A DNA stretch of 64,000 nucleotides, from the NCBI GenBank assembly GCA_941918925.1, contig OW799234.1:108931884-108995883 (forward strand). Reading direction: 5' to 3'. The first letter of the stretch is position 1. Every line of letters begins with the position of its first letter. The notes below the pieces were generated by a model. It was not told where the DNA came from, searched no databases, and saw only the letters and a list, made by a program, of their open reading frames with translations. A program made the position numbers and the translations under genes. The stretch comes from Phyto melanocephala (lineage: Eukaryota; Arthropoda; Insecta; Diptera; Rhinophoridae). Shown in pieces: positions 10,488-22,117 of this stretch.

Positions 10488-12254
10488 GTCTTTGTTAAAA
10501 AGTTCAACAATAAAATAAGAAAATTAAAATAGATTAATATTAAAATGAAGGTGTTTTAACAGATATTTATTTATTAGGGAAAAAATTTAATAATTTTAAA
10601 GGCCCCTGAAAAATTACCACAATGTAAAAATCAGAGATGGACCCAAGTATTGAAATTGGAGGAAATAACACGAATTTTCTGATTTGTGCATTCAATGTAA
10701 AAATTTGGGGTCATTATTCAGAATCACCTTTTTTCATTTATTCATTGGTTTTTTTGTGGTCATTTTCTAATTTTTTGAACCATAAATAAATATGAAATAT
10801 TGTTTGGATCATTTTTCACTTTTGAATTTGGTGCCATTTTTTTGTTTCTTTTTTTGAGGAACCTTTTTAAAGGTTACGTATATACCGTCATATGTTTGCC
10901 TTATATAAACACACTTAAAGACCTTATAAAATAAACATTTCGTGCCCTCATACAATTTTATATTCAACGTGGATTTCGATTAAAGGAAGTGATTTTTTGC
11001 ATCTTAAGTGAAGATCACATGTGATCATTCATTTTTAATTTATTATATCAATATGTGACATATTTTTAACAGTTTTAGGGATAGTAATATTAAATTATTT
11101 ATGTTTTTTTTTGTAATTCTAACATACTCAAACATAAATGATGCTGTTTAATAGTAAAATTTTTATTTACAACAGTTTTCCTTAAAATAATATTTTAAAA
11201 GCATTCAACGCGTTCTTTCAAAAAAAAAACTTTATGCATTTCGATGAATGTGATTAATAAATCCCTCATCTTCAAAGAGTGATCATGATTAATTTGATTC
11301 ATAGTTAAAAAGATTCAACTTCTTTGAGTTAGAAAAGGCGCTTTTATGTCCTTAACAAAAACAAATAAACTAAGGAAATTAAAAAAATATTAAAGAATTT
11401 TATAATGAAATTCGTATTTTAGTTAAACAGCTGCATTTAAAAATTATAAAAAAAATAAACCAACAAAAAAGTTTTAAAGTAGTTCAATTTTGTTTATATT
11501 TTCAAGACTTCTAAGTTAATAATGCTAAAGGAATTACTTTAAATGCAAAAAAGTTTCATAAATGATCTATGTAAAAAATAAATCAAGGTCATAACATAAA
11601 TATTAAAGAATTCCTGTACACAAACATTTTTAACTCATAAAACATCAGTTTTATTTTACCTAATTTCCATGAGATATAATCAATCATTATAATGAAGTGT
11701 AGTTGATTAATATATTCATATAAACACATGAATTCCAATGACACGCTTATCTTAAAATCATTAGTATTTTGACCTTAAATCACTTCGCACCAGTTTAACC
11801 CCTGCAAAATCATTAATTTATTCATGTTTTATATTCGGAATGAAAAAATCTGTATAATATTTTATACACAATTTTACAAAACTTAAAAAAATTACATTAA
11901 TGTGACATTTTTACAAAGCCGTAAAGATAAACTTTTTCGGACACACAAATCAATTAGATTCATATTGTGTTTTTTTTCAATGTTTTGCATATAAAAAATT
12001 TTTCATTAATACACTACACTATAGATCAAGCATTTTGACCTCATATTGTGTATACCGCCCCTACTTTTTACAAGCAAATCCGGTACTTCACTATCGCAAC
12101 TCTTACTATTTACGGGATTCATTTTTTAAATACTAAATAATCTTATGGTAAATTTATGAAAACTTTTTCTCCGATTAATTTTATTTAGAAAGGATGAAGA
12201 TTACATTAACTATATAAAAGAGGCATATTTTAAATCCCAGCCAAAATCAGTGCT
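10488..12254. other. AT-rich non-coding DNA
   Basis: No coding frame is convincing. The only structure I can name is the dispersed repeat at 11630-11815, listed separately. Confidence 0.4.
11630..11815 (+). repeat. Dispersed repeat shared with 25130-25325
   Basis: A block containing CCAATGACACGCT, ATTAGT.TTT..ACCT, AATCACTTCG and CACCAGTT.AACCCCTGCAAA occurs here and again near 25231-25325 in the same orientation. Upstream similarity (ATATTCAT.TAAA.ACATGA) extends the match. It is probably the end of an unnamed transposon; I cannot see its other end. Confidence 0.5.
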
Positions 12255-12830
12255 TCTCAGATTCAAGGTTTTAGATTCATAAATTCAGAAAATGCAAAAA
12301 TTACTATAAAAATAATTTACAATAAAAATAACAAAATTAAAATATGAGCTTTTCTATAATTTGGATTTTTAGTACCTGATTTCGAATACTTTGTATATTC
12401 CAAAACATAAAATATACAAAAAGTGTTATAATTTTAAAAACCTAGATTCATGAACGTAGAAAATACTAGAAGTACCACAAATATGTCAAAAACTACCTTT
12501 TCAATCGCCCATAATATTTTAAGTCCAACTTCGAAAAAATTATCACTAATTGCAAATACTGGGTTCGTAAAAGTAGGAAATACGAAGAATACCATTAAAA
12601 ACTGATAAAGTACCATTTTGGTTACCAATCAATTTTTATATTTTTAATAGTCTCTATTTTCAAACGTCTAAAATCATAAACATAGAAAGTACAAAATGTA
12701 CAAAATAATAGTGCCAAAAAGTACCTTTTCGTTAAAATAAATATTTTTAGCTCATCTCGGATCAATAGTTTAGTTTAAAAATTCTAGCTTTACAAACGCA
12801 TAAAATACATATCAAAGTACAAATTCTAAG
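12255..12830 (+). repeat. Degenerate tandem repeat, period about 100-120 bp
   Basis: A motif like 'ttagattcataaa..agaaaat.caaaaa.tac' recurs near 12268, 12441, 12560, 12665 and 12785. Each copy is followed by an AAAGTACC- or GTACCTTTT-like segment. Copies are only moderately similar. Short frames here are artefacts. Confidence 0.4.
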
Positions 12831-13353
12831 TTTAAAATGTTTTAATATCTATCTAAAAATAAAACAATTTAATAGACATAATTTATGGTGAATAAAAATA
12901 AGTAAGTATGTTATTAAAGGTACCAAAGTCTTTTACAAAATTTTCCCCTTTCTACCCTTTAATGAATGTGTTTCAATTTTCTACTATTTATTACATAACT
13001 TTTTATGTCTGGTAATCTATCAATTTATCTCTAAATGTCACTGCAATAAGGAATTATTTATATCTAATTTCTGGTGTTTTTAACTTTTTTGTATATTTTT
13101 TGTACTCTTTAAGTTATAATTAACCGAGAAAAATTATCAATTTATGTACTTTTAATTAATAAAGGAATTTTATTTTTTGGAGCACTAAAAGTAAGGAAAA
13201 TGTTTATCCCTTTTACATGAGATTTTGAAAAAAGTGCCGAAATCATATTATTCTTTTTTCGCAGATTAAGAAATAGAGTTTATATTTTTTTTTCATGCTT
13301 TATGTTTTTGAAACTAACATAAGGTACCAAAAAAGTACCAAATTGTAGTTTAA
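12831..13353. other. AT-rich spacer with GTACC-rich segments
   Basis: No gene is seen. AAAGGTACCAAA- and AAGTACCAAA-type strings near 12918 and 13322-13340 resemble those of the preceding degenerate repeat, so this may be its continuation. Confidence 0.35.
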
Positions 13354-15728
13354 ACAAGTAAGAGCACTATATTCGGCTGTGCCGAATCTTTTATACCCAC
13401 CACCAATTTTGTGTACATTTAAAGCACAATATTTATTATTTTGTTAATCGCTATAGAATAATCTCTTTATAATAAAATATGTATCACTTTCTTTGTAGAG
13501 GGTGGTTAAATTTTAAGGGCCCATGTTGAAAATGAACAACACCTAGTCTTTAAGTTTGTTTTCTGCATTTCACTTGACATTTCTCAATCTCAAACTTACT
13601 CATTTTGATCCGTGGAAAGATACGCAAATGAGCAACGCTTTAAAGTTATTCAGGTTTTTTATAAAAATGGGCGTTCAAATCAAAATGCATTTTGTGCACT
13701 TCGTAGTTCTTTTGATCAACATAATCGTTCAAATTCGTCCACAATCGGGAGAATTGTAAAAAATATTTAAATTTCTGCAAAACAGGTCTGTATAAAATGT
13801 TAGAAAATCTGTGAATGCCTTCTTAGTTCGTTGAATGGGAACTATTGCTGTTTTTTGCGATAGTGTGGCAAAAGAGCAGTCAACCTCGACTCATCATCAT
13901 GCCCAATAATTGAGCATCAACATTGTCATTGAAAATTTGGACCATCAGATAGAGGAGTGGCGCCAAGGATGGGGGCGGCCATTTGGCCGATATTTTGTTA
14001 AATACATAATTGAACCATACAAATATTATCATTATAAAAATAAATAATAATATCCTAAATAATTTGTGTTTTATTTAAATACAACATCGGTCCTTAAATG
14101 AAATGAAATTCAATGAAAGTAGCTGTGTCAATAAAGTTTCTACTAATAAATACAACTTAAATATTTCAATATAGCCCTTTATTTTCCCAAAAACTTTGTC
14201 AATAGAGAAATTACATGAATTTAAGGTAAGCCGTTGTATGGGAGGTAGGCGTTAAAGTGGCCGTGTCACCTAAACTTTTTGGCACAACAATAACATTGAT
14301 TAGAAGGATATACACAGCAAATTTGATCATCATACCTCTAATTTTGGCGGTTTTATGAGCTTTTAAATTTCATTAACGGTAGATTACGTGAAAAGTGGGC
14401 GTTATAGTAGGCGTCTCAAAGTTGTTTTGGCGAATGAGTACAACTTAGGTGTTTCAATATAGTCCTTTATTATTCCAAAATCTTTATTAATAGAGAAATT
14501 AGAGGAATTTTGAGTAAAACGTTATTTGGGAGGTGGGCGTAAAAGTGGGCGTGGAAACTCAATTTTCTAGCACAGTAATGACATTGCCTAGGGGGATATA
14601 CGTAGCAAATTTTATCATCATACCTCTTATTTTGGCGGTTTTATGAGCTTTTAAATTTCATTAACGGTATATAACGTGAAAAGTGGGCGTTATAGTAGGC
14701 GTGTCAAAGTTATTTTTGCGAATGAGTACAACTTAGGTGTTTCAATATAGTCCTTTATTATTCCAAAATCTTTATTAATAGAGGAATTATATGAATTTTA
14801 AGTAAAACGTTATATGGGAGGTGGGCGTAAAAGTGGGCGTGGCGCCTTAATTTTCTGGCGCAGTAATGATATTGCCTAAAAGGATATACGTAGCGAATTT
14901 GATCATCATACCTCTAATTTTGGCGGATTTATGAGCTTTTAAATTTCATTAACGGTATATAACGTGAAAAGTGGGCGTTATAGTGGGCGTGTCAAAGTTG
15001 TATTTTCGAATGAGTACAACTGAGATGTTTCTACATAAATTGAGAAATTATATGAATTTTGGGTAAAACGTTATATGGGAGGTGGGCGTAAAAGTGGGCG
15101 TGGCACATTGATTTTCCGTTACAAAAAAGCGTCTCACTAATAAGCAAAGTGTGCAAAATTTCAGAGTCGTACATCCAATTTTGTTGCTTTTATGACGTTT
15201 TTGTTTTTAAATATACCGAAAAATACACTGTGCGGTATAAATTTTCGTACATTTTGATCGATAACTCCTCTCCTAATGCATAGATTTAGATAATTTTCGG
15301 GGAAAAATATTGTTTTTACTCAGGAAATATATATTCGAAGTTTCATTAGTCTACGTTAATGCGTTTGGACACAATTCCATTTTATTCGATGTTTGAAGGA
15401 CACGGTTTTTTCGACCTACTCTTGCTTTTCGAGCTATAACTCTCTTCCTAATATTCCGATTTAGCCCATTTTCAATACCAAACAAACCTTGTCTATAAGA
15501 AAGATTCTGGCAAAATTTGAGCCCCCTAGCTTTTTCGGTGCGACCTCTATCGTGCTTTCAACAGACGGACAGACGGACAGACGGACGGACAAAGCTAGAT
15601 CGTCATAAAATCAAACCCTGATTCAGAATATATATACTTTATGGGGTCTAAAATGGATATTTCGATGTGTTACAAACGGAATGACAAAATGAATATACCC
15701 CCACCATTTTTTTGGTGGCGGGTATAAA
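13354..15728 (-). mobile_element. DINE-like element, long subfamily, with central tandem repeats
   Basis: The left edge has the ACAAGTAAGAGCACTAT tail, the hairpin ATTCGGCTGTGCCGAAT (13371-13387) and TATACCCACCACC. The right edge is GGTGGCGGGTATAAAA. Near the right edge are the GACGGACAGACGGACA array (15562-15590), the TACTTTATGGGGTCTAAAAT block and AACGGAATGACAAAATGA. These are the minus-strand versions of the conserved DINE-1 5' region. The centre (14162-15110) is a 290-bp tandem array. It is non-coding and belongs to the same subfamily as 18989-21177 and 22118-24296. Confidence 0.7.
14162..15110 (+). repeat. 290-bp tandem repeat array inside the DINE-like element
   Basis: Units start near 14162, 14451, 14741 and 15024. 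Each has TTTCAATATAGTCCTTTATT, an ATAGAGAAATTA segment, GGGAGGTGGGCGTAAAAGTG, GGGCGTGGC, ATCATCATACCTCT.ATTTTG and GTGGGCGTTATAGT. Spacing is 287-290 bp. The first unit is the most diverged and the last has lost an internal part. DINE-type elements are known to carry internal tandem repeats; this unit is long. Confidence 0.75.
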
Positions 15729-16674
15729 AAGATCAAACAGCTGTCAGCTTTTTTTTTAGAGGATTAAAATACCCTTTTATGTTAATCAGTATCATATTTA
15801 GTATAGTATATATAACGTTACAGGTTTTACCCACTTGAAATGCGAGTTTCCTAAAATTCATTCTCAGTGAATCTATACATCAAAAGATGACCAAATTTCA
15901 TGTAGTGTGTAAAGTTTCTCTCAATTATATATTTTAAATTTTTTTTTAAACAACAGGTTAAAAAATGTATTCAACATTATTACAGAATTTTTAAATATCT
16001 AAAAATAGGTGAAAAATTTAAGAGACAACGTTGATATCAATTAATAAAATTTTATTTGAAAATACTTAAACTTTAAGGCAAATTGTTACGAATAATAATG
16101 TATGTTTTTATGTTATTCAAAAAAGTTTTGGTTTAAGTTAATTTTTAAAAATTATAATATTTCCTTAAACACTTAAATTGAATTGCAACCATTTCAGAAT
16201 ACTGAAATAAAATTTCTAAAATGTATTCTCAGCTAATTTTGGAATAATTTTTCACTATTCTTAAATGCTGGAAATTTAATCTTAATGTTTTACTAGTGTG
16301 TTCTGCGATTGACTCATTCGAACGGAATTTGGTTGTAGATGATTTTTCAACTTAAAATTTAACTTTATTCTAACAATTTATTTTTTTATTTATTTATTTA
16401 TTTTTTAAAAACACATCCTTGCAAAAACAAATTGTATTAATATGCATTACTTTGCTTATTATTTTTTGGTTTTGATACACACATGGAGCTTGCGCATGTG
16501 TTAGTAGTAATTTTAATCGTTTACAACTCCTTAAATAGTGAACCATTTACAATAGAATTGAGATTATGCATATCGGACAGAAAATTCCTATTACTTGGTA
16601 TATTTTTTAAAACAGATAGTATAATGTGTATTATAATTTATTATAAAAAAAATAAAACCACAAAAATAGATTTA
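15729..16674. other. AT-rich non-coding DNA, nothing identified
   Basis: Only short frames. TTTATTTATTTATT microsatellite at about 16380-16405. No RNA gene or transposon end is seen. Confidence 0.4.
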
Positions 16675-16676
16675 TA

Positions 16677-17228
16677 AAGGGTTCGCCATCTAACGTTTTT
16701 TTTTTCAACCAGTGCTTATTTCGTAAATGGTAATACTTAGCTCCTGTCTGATTTAACAGATAATTAGTTTTATCCTTCCGCTGAACGAATATAGTTGTGT
16801 ATACGCTTGAACAACGCTGGGATATATTGCGACATTACTTTGGCCGATTTTGCCAAAAAAATCATCTTTTTAGATGAAGCTCATTTTGATCTTGGCGGGT
16901 ATGTAAACAAGCAAAATTGTCACATTTGGGGCACAGAAAACCAGCACGCATACATTGAAAAGCCGATACACCCAAAACGAGTCACTGTTTGGTGCGGATT
17001 TTGGTCCAAAGGCATAATTGGGCCATTTTTCTTCGAAAATTAGCAAAAAATGGCGGTAGTCAATGGCGATCGTTATCGGGTCATGTTGAACGAATTTTTG
17101 TTCACAAAAATTGAAGAGGGTGATATTGGCAACATTTGGTTTTAACAGGACGGCGCTATATGCCACACAGCCGAAGCTACACTTTTTTTATAGCATTTTC
17201 AAAAAAAAAAGTTATTTGGCGGACCCTT
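16677..17228 (+). mobile_element. Twice-deleted rosa-like Tc1/mariner element
   Basis: The TIRs are AAGGGTTCGCCATCTAACG at the left and the complement of AAGGGTCCGCCAAATAAC at the right, each flanked by TA, for a length of 552 bp. The plus strand carries ADFAKKIIFLDEAHFDLGG (first Asp present), YVNKQNCHIWG, HPKRVTVWCGFWSKGIIGPF, then a stop. NGDRYRVMLNEFLF and a QDGAICHTAEATL piece (second Asp) follow near 17150-17183, ending abruptly at the 3' TIR. The third Asp and C-terminus are gone. The 5' deletion joint (HYF-type start fused to ADFAKK) is the same as in 8646-9551, so both descend from one deleted ancestor. Confidence 0.8.
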
Positions 17229-17230
17229 TA

Positions 17231-18519
17231 GTAAAATTTAAACCGAAATGTTTGGATAAATTTATAGTATCTCGCTCTTGTACTACGTTAAACCATTTCT
17301 GATTTTTATTATTGGAAAATCCAAAGCAGTTTTCAAAAATTAATTTTAATTAATTTTAAAGAAATTTTTATTATGTCACATAACTTAAATTTTTTAAAAA
17401 TCTTCCGACATTTACACACAATTTTTATAAATTTTTTTTTAAATATATGTATACAGAGTTAAAAATTTATTTCATTTTTAATTAAAAGTTTTATTTTTTT
17501 TAATTTTAAATCGTAATTCATATCAAATACTGTTTTATTTTTTTAAATTTTATTATTAAATTTAAAATTTAAGTTTTTATTCTCCAATTTATATATTTTT
17601 CTACAAAAATAATAAATATAATAAAAACAAATATAATAAATATAGATTAAAATTAGTATAACAGCATTTTTCTTTAAACTGTAAGTTTTTGTTAAGGGTT
17701 TTATTACTTCACTCACAGCGATTAACGATTAACGATTAACTTAATAGTCGTATTATGATTCAATACTTAGGTTGCCTATTTATACTTTAAGGAATCTTAC
17801 AAAGATAACATCTGTTTCGCAAGATTCCTAGTAGAGTATAAATATTCACTTCAAACCACTTAAGCAGACCTTAAATAAATAAAAATTTGAAATTAAAAAA
17901 TTTTGTTTTTTTAAAAAAGTTTATTATCGATACATTTAAATTGTAATAAAATTTTTTTTTATAATTAAAAATCTACCTTTAACTTCTCAGAGTTTGATAC
18001 TGGTTGTCAATTGAATGTTGAACACTAATTTATTTAAATTAAAAGTTGTTTCATTTAAATGAATCAATTACGAATAAATAAATTTTAAAAATTAAGAATG
18101 AGAATAAATAAAAAAAAGTTTTAAATAAATGCTAACCAATGAAAATAACAGGTTATTGTATGAACAGTTTTCACAAAAAAGTTGTACTACAATAAATCCC
18201 AACAATAAAAAGCACACACATACACATTGAAACATATCAATCGAAATCAAACAACAGTTTTTAGTAAAAAGTTTTTACAAAAACATTTTTTAATAGACGC
18301 CATGTGTTCGAGTTAAAAATTAATTACAAAACAATTAATAATAAAAGTTGCAAGTATTTTTAATATTAAAACACATTCTCCAGTAAATAAAATGCAACAA
18401 GTTTTGATGTACAACAACAAGCATAACAGAAAAAATTTATTAATTAAAATCTAAAACTATAAATAAATTTTGCATCAAAGAGAAACAAAACAAGACAAAG
18501 AATTTTTTAACAACAAAAC
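17231..18519. other. Region upstream of the K+ channel exon
   Basis: AT-rich DNA. At 17719-17742 an 8-bp unit, CGATTAAC or near it, is repeated three times. The last few hundred bases may hold 5' UTR of the channel gene. No TATA/initiator pair can be assigned, and an upstream non-coding exon cannot be excluded. Confidence 0.4.
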
Positions 18520-18714
18520 ATGGTTGAGTTCGATGCAACAGACGATGTGAATACAGAACTTTTACAAAAACTCAAACATTTGGATGTGCGTGTGGAAAAT
18601 GGCGATAGTTCAACAGGCCAGGGTCTGTGCTCGAACACTATGAAATGGAAAGCAACATTAAATCATATTGGTTTATTAATATCATTGTCAATATACTGTG
18701 GTGTAGGTGGTTTG
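18520..18714 (+). CDS. First coding exon of a probable two-pore-domain K+ channel
   Basis: The product would be a K2P (TWIK-type) leak potassium channel subunit in the plasma membrane. Only residues 1-65 are here. An acidic cytosolic N-terminus (MVEFDATDDVNTE) is followed by MKWKATLNHIGLL and a hydrophobic stretch at residues 49-65 (IGLLISLSIYCGVGGL), the start of membrane segment M1. In fly K2P proteins M1 is followed by an F.HLE-like segment, which here must lie in the next exon. The ATG has a good fly context (CAAAACATGG). The exon ends at 18714, directly before GTAAGT, in phase 0. The frame after 18714 is intron. No exon encoding the pore loop was found to 64000, so the intron is very long. 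Which fly K2P paralogue it is, I cannot say. Confidence 0.7.
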
Positions 18715-18720
18715 GTAAGT
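18715..18720 (+). other. 5' splice donor of channel intron
   Basis: TTTG|GTAAGT is a near-consensus donor directly after the codon for Leu65. Reading through it gives unrelated residues and a stop 16 codons later. Confidence 0.7.
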
Positions 18721-18988
18721 GAATTTTCTCAACTCATTTATTCATCTTCTGAAAATATTTGAAAACATTTTATTTGTTTTAATTTATTATATTTTTTAAT
18801 GTCTTATGTGTGAATTGCTTTAAAAGAAATTTATGTTTTCTGGTTGAGAGACTGGAACATGCATCTTTTTTTTTTTTGTCTGCCTTTAAACTATTTTTAA
18901 AATCAAAAATTTAAAAATAAGTTTTTTTTTTTTTGTTTGTTTATGACCCCATATTAAATATATTTTATTTTTCTGATATTTATCTTAT

Positions 18989-21177
18989 TGTACCCACCAC
19001 CAAAAAGATGCGGTGGGGTTATATTAATTTTGTCATTCCGTTTGTAACACATCGAATTATCCATTTTGGACCCCATAAAGTATATTTATTCTGTTTTTAT
19101 TTTAGGACGATGTAGTTATGTCCGACCGTCTGTTAAAATCACGATAGAGCTCGAACCGAAAAAGCCAGGGGAATCAAATTTTGCCAGAATATTTATTATA
19201 CACAAGGTATTGAAAATGGGCTAAATTGGTTTATTAAGAAGAGAGTTATAGCTCGTCTTGCGACGAAAGGACAACAATGTCCTTTCTACATCGAATAAGA
19301 TTCCATTGTGTCTAAACGCATTGACGTAGAGAGATAAAATCTCTTTTGTGTATTTCTGAGTAAAAAAATATTTCAATTAAAATTGATTTTTAATTGTTTT
19401 TGATCAATAGACTAGCAAAAGCGGAAAATTAAGGTGACACGCTCACTTTAACGTCCACACGCTTTATTTAAAATTCATACAATTTATCTATTGACAAAGA
19501 TTTTGAAAGAATAAAGGACTGTTTATTGAAATATTTAAGTTAAATTTATTATCAGAAACTGCTTGGACACGCAATTTTCACATACTTTACTTTAATGAAA
19601 TTTAAAAGTTTATAAAACCGAGAGAAGGAGATGTATGATGATGAAATTTTGCATATATATAAAGAGTGATTTTTTAATAGCTATAGGAAAGTTAAAAAAC
19701 ACATATAAAATTCAGAAAAATGCATGAAATCTTTTTTTGAATCGATAGTACGGTCCATATTATTTAATGTTTGAAGATTATTTCATGCAAATGTTGACCG
19801 TGACTGCGCCTCAAATGGTCCATCCGCTTAGTCCAATTTCGGCATAATCTTTCCAACATTTCGGCCGGTATCTCATGAATAAATGCTTCAGTGTTGTCTT
19901 CCAATGCGTCAATTGAAGCGGGCATGTGTGTATCGACATGAGCTTTAACATAGCTCTACCAAAAATAGTCTAAAGGCGTTAAATCGCACGATCTAGGCGG
20001 CCAATTGACCGATCCCGAACGTGAAATAAAATGTTCAGCGAACTCGCCTCTCAATAAGTTTATTGTTAAGCGTGCTGTGTGGCATGTGGCACCGTCTTGT
20101 TGAAAACACATGCCATGCAAGTCAAGCTCTTGCATTTGGGGCAAAATAAAATTGGACATCATCTCACGGTAGCGCTCACCATTCACAGTTACGTTATGAT
20201 TCACATCATGTTTGAAGAAGTACGGTCCAATGATGCCACCAGCCCATAAACCGCACCAAACTGTGACCTTTTCTGGATGCATTGGTAGCTCTTGCAATGC
20301 TTCTGGCTGTTCTTCACTCCAAAATCGACAATTCTGCTTATTAACGTACCCATTGAGCCACACAATTTTTCGATAAGAAGTGCGTCATGAACTTTCTTAA
20401 CAGAGCACGCATTTCGATAATAAAATTCAATAATTTACAAATGTTGTTCGTTTGTAAGACGATTCATGGTTTAATTATAGACCAAACTGAAGATGTTTAA
20501 CAGTGAAACAAAACACGAAACGTGCTTCAGCTGTTTTAACCAGTGTTGCCAAAAAGATAATAGCTAAAAAATCACCCTTTATATAAATAAATAAATAAAA
20601 ATAATAAATATACTATACTTTGACACGCCTACCTTAACGCCCACATGTCACATAATTTACTGCAATTTAAAAGCTGATAAAATCGAAAGAATTTTATATA
20701 TTACATGATGAATTTTCGCATATATGTATAGCTTTCTGATTGATTTTATTATAATGTCGATTTATCTTAAATTCATATTATTTCTATGTGGACAAAAATA
20801 TAAAAAAAGAAATCCGTAATGGGTTATCTAAGTTGAATTCATATATAATTTTAAAAATAGGAGTTGCCATGCCCCCACATAGCTTATATTATACAAAATG
20901 ATACTCTTCAGTTTCCGTAAAAATACAAGACTGTAGTAAAAAAGAGTGAGAAGTATCATTTCTAATGAAGAAATACTTAACGTTTCATTGTAACACTAAA
21001 TTTAGGCAAAGAAATTAATAGCAAATCGAAGTTACACAAGGAAAGTGATACATATGTATTTTACTTATTATAAAGAGATTTTTTAATAGTGATTAGTGTA
21101 AATAACAAAAAAATAAATTTTGTGCTAAAAAAGTACATAAAAATTCGACACAGCCGAATATAGAATTCTTACTTGTT
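18989..21177 (+). mobile_element. DINE-like element (long subfamily) in the channel intron, host to a mariner insertion
   Basis: It begins TACCCACCACCAAAAAGATG, followed by TTTTGTCATTCCGTTTGTAA and a CATTTTGGACCCCATAAAGT block. It ends with a decayed hairpin, ATTCGACACAGCCGAAT (21143-21159), and the TAGAATTCTTACTTGT tail. Internal sequence matches the reverse complement of 13354-15728. The rosa-like element at 19662-20579 sits inside it, flanked by TA, and DINE sequence resumes on the far side. Non-coding. Confidence 0.65.
19662..20579 (-). mobile_element. Rosa-like Tc1/mariner element, deleted, nested in DINE
   Basis: The TIRs are AAGAGTGATTTTTTAATAGC at the left and the complement of AAGGGTGATTTTTTAGCTAT at the right, flanked by TA. 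The minus-strand transposase begins MNRLTNEQHL then a stop codon (about 20467-20435). It continues IIEFYYRNACSVKKVHDAL and then jumps to YRKIV-WLNGYVNKQNCRFW (near 20370). This deletion removes the helix-turn-helix region and also the DEAHF box with the first catalytic Asp. HPEKVTVWCGLWAGGIIGPY, WP-type and FQQDGATCHTAR (second Asp) are intact, as is CDLTPLDYF (third Asp), followed by an in-frame TAG. The C-terminus (about 19890-19770) reads IPAEMLER and RGQHLHEIIF. The second-to-third Asp spacing is 41 residues, the rosa-group value. Confidence 0.85.
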
Positions 21178-22117
21178 TTTCTTTAAATTTAATTAAAAAT
21201 TTGTTGTGATGAGAATTATTTATTTTATTGTTTATAATAGTAAATGTGGCTGCCTTTGTTAAAATCATATAAATTTTTTATTTAATTTTATGGCCATTTT
21301 CTGGTAAATGGTCGAAATGACTGTGCATATCATTCAAGGCAAAACTGTTATAAATAAAAATCAAATAATGTACAAAACTGAAAGAATTAAGTAATAAAAT
21401 GTTTTTTTTTATCATCATCATCATTAGGTTGAATCACATTAAAAAAATAAAAAATAAATTAACGCTAGGTGTATGTATGGACAAATTAAATGCTGTTTAA
21501 TAAAATATTTTAAATAAAACAAGAAAAATATTTTTTTTTATATATTTATGCATTTAACGAACATATTTTTTTGTATTTCATTTGTATCCTTTTTTTAAAC
21601 AGCGTACAAGCTTTTATCGCTCAGCGTTAGTCTATTAACTAACCAGTTTTATGACTATAAAATGTGATTTCTATTAATTGTTTATGTCAGCCTTTCATAA
21701 AATTATTTATTTGTTTTTGCAAAAGTTTTTCAAAATCTGAATTATGATATTTTTACGATTTAATATGAACATTATCAATAATAGCTCTAAAGCCATAGAA
21801 AAAGTATCCTTGAGGTTAAAAAAATTCCAAACTAACAACAAAAAAATATGTTTTTTTAAATATTTTAATTTTTTTTAACTAAGAGTGTACTTCGGATCAA
21901 GTAATATTTATAATAAAAATTCAGGCAAATGACCTTCTCGGGTTTTGTAAAATTTCTGACGATGTTTAAACTATGCTGTTTTAACTAGTTGCTTCTTCGT
22001 ATAGCGTCTAATTTGTACGAAATTTATTTATTTTTTGAACGGCAATACTTTGCCACATAAATGGTAAAAAGTTAAAATGTTTATTGCACCTTGAAACCAG
22101 CAGTATGTTGGAGCAAA
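21178..22117. other. AT-rich intronic spacer
   Basis: No gene, transposon end or RNA gene is seen between the two long DINE-like copies. Confidence 0.4.

Noticed and set aside
12434..12628. 64-codon minus-strand frame
   Set aside because: It lies in the degenerate tandem repeat and has the composition of its A/T-rich unit.
13354..15728. CRISPR-like or regulatory repeat array
   Set aside because: The organism is eukaryotic, units are 290 bp without spacers, and the array lies inside a DINE-like element.
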